Shown here: in pieces, positions 6,396 to 11,258 of the stretch
Layout: every line of letters begins with the position of its first letter
Position numbering within the stretch: the first letter of the stretch is position 1
NCBI GenBank assembly: GCA_003024985.2
Contig: PXIH01S0003505.1
Length of the DNA: 11,258 nucleotides
Source of the DNA: Euperipatoides rowelli
Taxonomy: Eukaryota; Onychophora; Udeonychophora; Euonychophora; Peripatopsidae
Reading direction: 5' to 3' (one strand)
Made by a program: the position numbers and the translations under genes
The notes under the pieces: model-generated
Told to the model about the DNA's origin: nothing
The model's input: only the letters and a program-made list of their open reading frames with translations
The model's database searches: none

Positions 6396-6750
6396 CTTCA
6401 CAAAAGAGAAAATCATCCATACCACCATTATCAAAATGCTGTATCAATATACGGTCACACTGGGCTTATTTTATTTATTGTACAACAAACTATAAGGTAA
6501 ATAACTTAGAAAATATATACAGTATATGTATGCATTACATTAATTTAGTTGCAACATTATAGTAAGTTGTTTAAAACAAATAATGTGCTTATAAAATTAA
6601 TATAGAAATGATTACACTAAAACTGGTGTGGTGCCTAAAAATGAAATTCATATGGTAAAAATTGGGTTTGTTAGACAAAACCAGTAGATGGGAAGGGGGT
6701 TCTGGACAAAACACAGGGACCACTATTTAATATGAAAAGATAATTATTTT
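6396..6750. other. AT-rich stretch without a recognisable gene
   Basis: A TACAGTAT word occurs at about 6521. A GC-richer patch at about 6680-6722 contains GGG and GGGGG runs but does not satisfy a quadruplex rule. A 65-codon Met-initiated frame (6365-6562) has composition typical of chance frames. Confidence 0.55.
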
Positions 6751-6751
6751 T

Positions 6752-6918
6752 AGACCACCTACATTGAAAGACCAACATTTTAATGGTGATAGGTGTGGTC
6801 TTTCAAGACAGGTTTTCTTTTGAGAGACCGTTATTTCATGGCAGAAGGGGTGGTCTTTCAAGACAGGTTTTCTTTTGAGAGACCATGGCATAAGGGGTGG
6901 TCTCTCAAGACAGGTTTT
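6752..6918. repeat. Minisatellite of hairpin-forming units (TGGTCTTTCAAGACAGGTTTT)
   Basis: Three direct copies beginning TGGTCT(T/C)TCAAGACAGG lie at 6796-6829, 6851-6884 and 6898-6918, spaced 55 and 47 bp. Copies one and two end in TTTTGAGAGACC, the inverse of their own start, so each 34-bp unit can fold on itself with arms of about 10 bp. The third copy lacks the closing arm. Upstream, TGAAAGACCA (6765-6774) is the exact inverse of the unit start at 6796-6805, and AGACCACCT (6752-6760) pairs with AGGTGTGGTCT (6791-6801) with two unpaired bases. Linkers contain CATGGCA and AAGGGG. An open frame crosses the array (recurring WSFKTGF- and WSLKTGF-like words), but it is explained by the repeat. 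Confidence 0.85.
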
Positions 6919-7021
6919 ACTGTGTCCAACATAATGATTCCAAAAGTAATATTGAATATTTTTAAGAATCTTGTAATGAGCAAAAAAAACTTGATCTTAT
7001 CACTTTTCTGATTGCATAAAT

Positions 7022-7138
7022 CTGGAGACTGTAACTTTCAGACTGCTCCTGCAAGGGGAGATCAACATTGCCCTTGCAGTGATGCAGTACAACAGGTCTA
7101 TCAACATTAAAAAAGGTGTTGAGGCTCTGCTGGAATAA
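7022..7138 (+). CDS. Candidate exon, most coding-like segment of the window (partial)
   Basis: The + strand frame is open from 6995 to a TAA at 7136-7138. Its core, including LLLQGEINIALAVMQYN and ending GVEALLE, reads as an amphipathic helix and uses CTG, GAG, ATC, AAC and GCC codons. It is distinctly GC-richer than its flanks. A TTTCAG at 7036-7041 could be the 3' splice site, so the exon may start at 7042. AATAAA at 7163-7168 follows the stop by 24 bases, compatible with a terminal exon. Alternatively a donor at 7116 (AAAAAAG/GTGTTG) would leave phase 1 and could join the acceptor at 7422 in frame, ending at 7455-7457. I do not recognise the family. It may instead be a pseudogene fragment. 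The minus strand is also open but has less protein-like composition. Confidence 0.4.
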   Translation: METVTFRLLLQGEINIALAVMQYNRSINIKKGVEALLE

Positions 7139-7162
7139 TATTCACTAGAAATCCATAAAAAC

Positions 7163-7168
7163 AATAAA
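7163..7168 (+). terminator. AATAAA poly(A) signal candidate
   Basis: AATAAA lies 24 bases after the stop of the candidate exon and is followed by a T6G4 stretch that could serve as a downstream element. The hexamer is common in AT-rich DNA, so alone it proves little. Confidence 0.25.
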
Positions 7169-7304
7169 ATACATTTTTTGGGGATTGTTGCTAAACTATT
7201 TAGAGGCATATTTAAAGTCAATTGTGTTGTGACAAGAGGGAAGATGATAATGAATAATTCAACAATAATTATCAGATGTCATCAGTGCAGTAATTGAAAA
7301 TAAA

Positions 7305-7314
7305 TACCGGTATC
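7305..7314. other. ATACCGGTAT perfect palindrome
   Basis: A 10-bp perfect palindrome with an ACCGGT core, the same core seen around 86 and in the repeat at 155-178. It could be a dimeric factor site, but there is no supporting context. Confidence 0.25.
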
Positions 7315-7403
7315 AATATTTTTAAAATAATTACGCACACATTTACTATTTACTGTATTTACTATTTATCGCAGGCTATTTATATATTTAATAATTTCAT
7401 AAT

Positions 7404-7422
7404 ATTTTCTTTCTCTTTGCAG
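7404..7422 (+). promoter_or_regulatory. Strong 3' splice-site candidate
   Basis: A nearly uninterrupted pyrimidine tract (TTTTCTTTCTCTTT) ends in GCAG, with AG at 7421-7422, and possible branch-point adenines lie in TTTAATAATTTC about 30 bases upstream. This is the best acceptor match I see on either strand. It favours a + strand transcript in this part of the window. Confidence 0.4.
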
Positions 7423-7496
7423 GTATCAGAAGTAACATGGCAATGGCATTGATTTAAGAAAGCATAGCCTAACTTTGTTTCTTTTATATGAATAAA
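7423..7496 (+). other. Possible last exon / 3' UTR after the acceptor
   Basis: After the acceptor all three frames close within 35 bases: phase 0 reads VSEVTWQWH and stops at 7450-7452, one other phase reads through to TAA at 7455-7457, and the third stops at 7433-7435. An internal coding exon is therefore excluded, and only a terminal or untranslated exon is possible. AATAAA occurs at 7491-7496. Joining from the candidate exon at 7022-7138 via the donor at 7116 keeps the frame. The evidence is a splice-like signal plus a poly(A) hexamer only. Confidence 0.25.
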
Positions 7497-8728
7497 GGTA
7501 CATTTCACGTTTTGAAATATTCAATGCGATCCTAACTCTTCGATATTGCAATTTAACGAAGGAAGCAAGATATTGGCTAGAGGCCTGCTCCAGCTCCAAA
7601 TAATTTCTTCCATTGCCACAAACATTAGGCCTACTAGCATGGAAACTTGCTTGTTACTGTATATAACTCGTTAGTCTACCTGTTAATATCTAGAATAATG
7701 AAATTAAAAGTGAAGTTTGTGTGTAACAGTGTGACTTCCATCTAGCTATTTCCATGTGCAGTATTCTAATTAGAAGCAAAATACTAGCTTATAATCATCA
7801 TGAACCTTAATAGGGCAACCACAGTAAATAAGTACAAATTTTAATCAAGAAAACTGATTAAAAAAAATTCAAGCTAAAAGATAATGTAATTATTTCAGCT
7901 TGGTATAAAAATACTAGACTAATGATTCTATTAAAAAAAATAATCAAGCTTAATAGATCTATCAATGCTTCTATTTATGAATTAAATCAGGCTTGCAAGC
8001 CCATATATCAAATATTTTTTTTCTTTCTTTCTTATATTTTCATTTTTAAAATTATAATTAATTATTTTATCATGAAAATGACAATACTTGAGACAATGCA
8101 ATTTGTGTAATTTATTAATAATCAAAATTCATCGAAGAAACAGGATGTTTATAGCCTAGCCCCCTATACCCCTGTCAAGTTTGGCTGAATTAATTTCACA
8201 ACTTCAAATAAGGACAGATGCCGTTAGGGATTTTATACATTTTTTTTTTTTCCTTTGGAAACTAAGCTAAAAACTACCTTATTTTCTCATAATACAGTGA
8301 GGGGGAAGGGGCAGAAAGCTACAGTTCCGCTGACTCCTAGCCATGCCTCATGATTACTATTATTCTGCAAACTCAGCAAGTTCAAACCCAGACTTAAAAC
8401 CAGTCTAGGGGAGGAATTTCTTTACATTTCACACAACATATTTCACCCCCAACTTTGCAAAAATAAGGGGAAATAACCCGGTTGGGAAAATTTGTTCCCT
8501 CACAAGATGTCACTAAATTATAATCTGAATTTAAAATTTCTATATTAAAAAAAAAGATTAATATACAATAATAATAATGAAGTATACAGAGACAAATATT
8601 CAAAGCTAGGCTAATACACAAAGAAATTAACAGCAACAGATACCAGCTGTATCAATAATAGAAAGGACTATAATTTTAACCCAACAATATCTATGCCCAC
8701 ATATTCACCCCTTTACATAATTAAATTA
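7497..8728. other. Long AT-rich stretch, no supported gene
   Basis: At about 7500-7690 two overlapping + strand frames are open; one of roughly 49 codons includes GSKILARGLLQLQ and another ends EARYWLEACSSSK. They conflict with each other and have no splice signals, so I do not call them. TAGGCCTA (7626-7633), TAGCCTA (8152-8158) and TAGGCTA (8607-8613) are present. A slightly GC-richer patch at 8290-8500 contains an AGACT/AGTCT hairpin (8390-8406) and a minus-strand 80-codon frame without family features. The remainder is A/T-rich with no RNA gene. Confidence 0.5.
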
Positions 8729-9000
8729 TGTGCATCAGAAAGTGATCAAATCTCTAGCAGGCATGATCTTTTTTTCACTCTTACAACTATCAGCACATTA
8801 TCAATCTCCATTCTTATCTTTCTAAGATATTTTATGATCTGTACATCCAAGAGTGATCAAATCTATATATAACAGCCTGATCTTTTCTTTCCCTCATAGT
8901 CATCAGCACATAAATATCCATTATTATCTTTCTAAGATATTTTATGATCCGTGTGTCAGAGGGTGAACAAATCTGTAGCAGACATGGTATTTTATTTCAC
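8729..9000. repeat. Tandem repeat, 110-111-bp period, about 2.4 copies
   Basis: The word (A/G)(A/G)GTGA(T/A)CAAATCT recurs at about 8740, 8851 and 8961, and TATCTTTCTAAGATATTTTATGATC recurs at 8815-8839 and 8925-8949, identical over its length. Other shared blocks are TCAGCACAT and ATCCATT or CTCCATT. Copy three loses similarity after about 9000, although weak resemblance continues to about 9040. The internal AAGATATTTTATGATC block is much better conserved than the rest of the unit. No frame runs through the array. It is a local duplication, satellite-like or part of a larger element; no coding or RNA function is evident. Confidence 0.85.
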
Positions 9001-9333
9001 TAATACATTGGAACATTACTACACTTGACATGAAATTGTATGGTAAAACATCAAATATTCATATCCTATTTAAAAGATACATTTCTCATATGAAAAAGTA
9101 TTTATTACAAAGATAAACGAAGAAAAGTGTAATATGTCAATCCATTAGCCGATTGGCCATTGCAGAAGCCACATAAATTTTAACAGTTCTTAAAAACAGG
9201 AGTTTATTAATGTCCAATGTTCAGCAATTGAAAGACAGTTATGAAGCAAGTACCTTTCATAGTTTTATGATAGAGGAAATATTGTTTTCTTCACATTTTA
9301 TTCCTGGTAAAGGGTTAGACTTGTCACAAAGCC
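9001..9333. other. AT-rich stretch without a recognisable gene
   Basis: The first 40 bases may be a faded continuation of the 110-bp tandem repeat. The rest shows no open frame, repeat or RNA structure. Confidence 0.55.
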
Positions 9334-9352
9334 TTTTTTTTTTTTTTTTTTT
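9334..9352. repeat. T19 homopolymer
   Basis: Nineteen T follow AAAGCC and are succeeded by a short A-rich block. It could be the poly(A) tail of a minus-strand retroposed sequence, but no target-site duplication or body sequence supports that. Confidence 0.8.
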
Positions 9353-9935
9353 AAAAAATTAAAGGTTAGGCTAGTTCAATTTTTTGATAGATTTAAGTTT
9401 CGATGGTTATAAATTACTTGCTTTGACTTTTCAACTTATTGTACAAAAGAAAATCATAAGACTCTATGTATAAATCCGAGAGACATTCACTAATGGACAG
9501 TGTTAAAACTTAAATCAACAACATTTGAGGGAATTTCCTTGGTGTTAATAATAAACAGTCTGTTAATGTCATGACGACCAGACTTTTGGACTCGGTGATC
9601 TATTCAAAGACAGAGAATATTTTGTGGTCACCATAATACATAATGTAATACCGTATTAAATAATTTGGGCACTGCATTAAGTGGATGTAACTGGTGTGTG
9701 AATAACTCAGCTCATGTTGCCATATTCCATTATATATCTACAGTATATTACATACAATAAGTAAATACTGTATATTGGCTACAGTATGATTTAGTAACAA
9801 AAAAAAAAAGAAATATTCTGTATTGAGCATTTCTTTCAGATGACAGTTCATCCATTCCTAACTTAGTGCAGCCTGTATCTTTTAATTAGGCTATGTTTTA
9901 AGTAAGCAATTTTGAAAAAAGCGTCCACAATCAAC
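9353..9935. other. AT-rich stretch without a recognisable gene
   Basis: Three ATACTGTA/TACAGTAT words lie within 50 bp (about 9741, 9765 and 9781), a local cluster of a word enriched over the whole window. TAGGCTA occurs at 9367-9373 and 9887-9893. No coding or RNA gene is seen. Confidence 0.55.
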
Positions 9936-9937
9936 CT

Positions 9938-10122
9938 TGGTAGAGCACGATCAACTGTGTGACTACCAATGTCGGACAGCTAGAAAAGGCCCAGTCAGAA
10001 GTTTTGTGAAAAAGGACCATTTCTGTAGTTGTGACATGTTCTGAATGAGGGAGCGGGGAGAGGGAGGGATCACTTTGATGGAAGGGTATTAAGCCTGGTC
10101 CGACATTGGTGACTACCATTGT
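9938..10122. mobile_element. Inverted-repeat element flanked by a 13/14 direct repeat
   Basis: CCAATGTCGGAC (9966-9977) is exactly inverted as GTCCGACATTGG (10098-10109). Overlapping the outer edges, GTGACTACCAATGT (9959-9972) and GTGACTACCATTGT (10109-10122) are direct repeats identical at 13 of 14 positions. In addition TTGGTAG (9938-9944) pairs with CTACCAA (9963-9969). The combination of inverted arms and flanking direct repeats suggests a small MITE, roughly 140-150 bp, but where the duplication ends and the TIR begins cannot be decided. The region is GC-richer than its flanks. A 69-codon minus-strand frame covering it is explained by this composition. Confidence 0.55.
10049..10068 (+). 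other. G-quadruplex motif inside the inverted-repeat element
   Basis: Runs GGG, GGGG, GGG and GGG are separated by loops AGC, AGA and A, meeting the four-run rule. It sits in the loop between the inverted arms at 9966-9977 and 10098-10109. Confidence 0.7.
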
Positions 10123-10467
10123 GCTAATTGATTGACCCATTGTGATTCTTCTTTATCTTTGGGATAAAAAAATTCTTCATAGTTCTGAGAACAAATGTCT
10201 CGGTTGTGACAAGAATGGAGATTGATATTGTACTGATATTTTTAATCTTACATAAAGAAAGCTCTGTACATACTCAATATATGAGTGGAAGAAATTATCA
10301 TGTCTGCAATGCATCCTCTGATTACCATATCGTAACAATTATTACAGATTTTTTTTAATGTTTTTTTTTTTATTATTGATAACTACTAAAAAAAATTTCA
10401 ATGGAAAAAAAAATTTAAATGCATAAAAAAGTTATTTAAGGATAAAATTAAGACTATTGCTATCCTC
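10123..10467. other. AT-rich stretch without a recognisable gene
   Basis: Poly-T and poly-A blocks dominate 10345-10430. No open frame, repeat boundary or RNA feature is visible. Confidence 0.6.
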
Positions 10468-10518
10468 AGTCTGAGATTACAAATTGAAGCTTTCACATTT
10501 TTTGGGAGTCTGAGATTA
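10468..10518. repeat. 12-bp direct repeat, 39-bp spacing
   Basis: AGTCTGAGATTA occurs exactly at 10468-10479 and 10507-10518. Flanking sequence does not align, so this is a short direct repeat and not a clear tandem unit. Confidence 0.5.
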
Positions 10519-10913
10519 ATTTGATGATGAAATTCTTTCTACAGCTGTTTTCTTTGTAATGATTTAACATGTAAATAGAGGTACTATATGTTCAACTTGT
10601 ATTAAAAGTCATTTTGATTTTTAAAAAAAATTGAACCATAATAGTACAAAGGATGAATTTTATTACGATTTTTTATAAGTATTTAAACAATTAGTCCATA
10701 GGATTTCCAGTTTTAAGCTGACAAAGATAGCAAATATTCTATAGTTACTGTAAGTATAGCAAGCTCTATTAATCTTAGAACAATGAGGTCACAAAATATC
10801 CCCCCTGGTGTATACAAACTCCTGCATGTTATACGCTAATTATTTACAAAAATACAATAGCCTAACTTGTTTACAACAAATGGGTGCCTACAAAATTAAT
10901 ATAAAATGATTGT
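10519..10913. other. AT-rich stretch without a recognisable gene
   Basis: Contains a TAGCCTA word at 10858-10864 and a C6 run at about 10801-10806. No coding or RNA features are seen. Confidence 0.6.
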
Positions 10914-10978
10914 TTAACCTTCGAGCGACCGCGTTCAAAATTTTAACATGAGTGGTTGTGTGTCGTAATTTTTACGAC
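10914..10978. mobile_element. TTAACC repeat terminus with adjacent hairpin
   Basis: TTAA (10914-10917) followed by CCTTCGAGCGACCGCGTT resembles the terminus at 5397 at 16 of 22 positions, including the leading TTAACC and final CGTT. This GC-rich stretch with three CG dinucleotides contrasts with its flanks. Downstream, GTCGTAA (10962-10968) and TTACGAC (10972-10978) form a perfect hairpin with a TTT loop. The reciprocal end is not found before the window ends, so the element is either truncated or decayed. TTAA target use suggests a piggyBac-like family, which is an inference. Confidence 0.4.
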
Positions 10979-11040
10979 TCATAGAATCCTCTGTATAAAA
11001 GTTTCCAAATATGTGTAATAATGAAATGATTACAGAATTA

Positions 11041-11258
11041 TGTTCTATTTACTGTCAGGAATTTAATTATATAAAGAAAAGAAAATTCTAACAAACAGAT
11101 TTTTTTTCCTGATATTTCTAATAGCTGCATTAGGCTATGTTCAAATAATATATTGTTATACAGTATATTGCAAAATCTATAACAGATAGAAAAAAACTTA
11201 AATATTATTTTTTGTTCTATTTATTGTCAAGAATTTTATCATATAAAGAAAAAAAAAT
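11041..11258. repeat. Direct repeat at 172-bp spacing, second copy at window end
   Basis: TGTTCTATTTA(C/T)TGTCA(G/A)GAATTT followed by AT(T/C)ATATAAAG occurs at 11041-11075 and again from 11213, running into an A-rich tail at the last base. The sequence between them, including TAGGCTA (11131-11137) and TACAGTAT (about 11160), is not obviously duplicated within the window. If a tandem array with a unit of about 172 bp begins here, the remaining copies lie to the right. Confidence 0.7.

Noticed and set aside
6793-7011. 72-codon + strand open frame with recurring WSFKTGF-like words
   Set aside because: The repeated words are produced by the tandem hairpin repeat at 6796-6918; the rest is low-complexity.
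7000-7221. 73-codon minus-strand open frame
   Set aside because: It is antisense to the candidate exon at 7022-7138, whose + strand reading has better codon use and residue composition.
7922-8110. 62-codon + strand open frame
   Set aside because: The sequence is dominated by I, F, K and N codons typical of random AT-rich DNA.
8394-8636. 80-codon minus-strand frame with a hydrophobic N-terminus and several cysteines
   Set aside because: It looks superficially like a secreted or membrane peptide, but the hydrophobic stretch comes from AT-rich codons, no family pattern is recognisable and no splice or poly(A) context supports it.
9334-9352. T19 run as a retroposon tail
   Set aside because: No target-site duplication and no recognisable retroposon body lie to its right on the minus-strand interpretation.
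9931-10140. 69-codon minus-strand open frame
   Set aside because: It covers the inverted-repeat element and its G-quadruplex motif almost exactly, so it is a by-product of that composition.
1-11258. Bacterial features, CRISPR arrays, tRNA or rRNA genes
   Set aside because: No ribosome-binding-site-led ORFs, regularly spaced short repeats, cloverleaf-like folds or conserved rRNA words were seen; the composition is that of animal non-coding DNA.

Overview
This looks like a gene-poor, AT-rich stretch (about 30% G+C by eye) of an animal nuclear genome. No complete protein-coding gene, rRNA, tRNA, CRISPR array or bacterial-style operon can be supported. The signs of a eukaryote are microsatellites, long homopolymers, decayed DNA transposons with target-site duplications, tandem repeats, strong 3' splice-site-like tracts and no long ORF. 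Two short words recur far above chance: TAGCCTA/TAGGCTA/TAGGCCTA (about 18 sites) and ATACTGTA/TACAGTAT (11 sites). From memory this vocabulary suggests a marine deuterostome such as an echinoderm, but that is a weak inference and I do not assign a species.

Layout. Bases 1-570 hold a microsatellite edge, two short diverged tandem duplications, a fold-back, and a GC-richer island (460-567) whose + strand frame could be a terminal exon of a gene lying to the left. Bases 570-3960 are mostly AT-rich intergenic or intronic DNA. This part contains a partial copy of a MITE-like repeat (2033-2181), an unclassified repeat remnant (2203-2310), a cluster of long G/C homopolymers and a G-quadruplex motif (3584-3604). 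Bases 3965-4275 are the clearest element: a 311-bp non-autonomous hAT-type transposon with 15-bp terminal inverted repeats and an 8-bp target duplication.

Bases 5397-6122 hold three fold-back structures in a row: a TTAA-flanked element of piggyBac-like appearance, a 37-bp near-perfect palindrome, and a MITE of about 260 bp. A CTCF-like site lies at 6380-6395. Bases 6752-6918 are a minisatellite whose units are themselves hairpins. Immediately after it come the most coding-like segment of the window (7022-7138) and a strong 3' splice site (7422) followed by a poly(A) signal; together these could be the 3' end of a + strand gene.

Bases 7500-11258 are AT-rich DNA with a 110-bp tandem repeat (8729-9000), an inverted-repeat element carrying a G-quadruplex motif in its loop (9959-10122), a second TTAACC terminus with a hairpin (10914-10978), and a 172-bp-spaced duplication that reaches the window end. 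The functional picture is of non-coding DNA built largely from small, non-autonomous transposons and tandem repeats, with at most two candidate exons.
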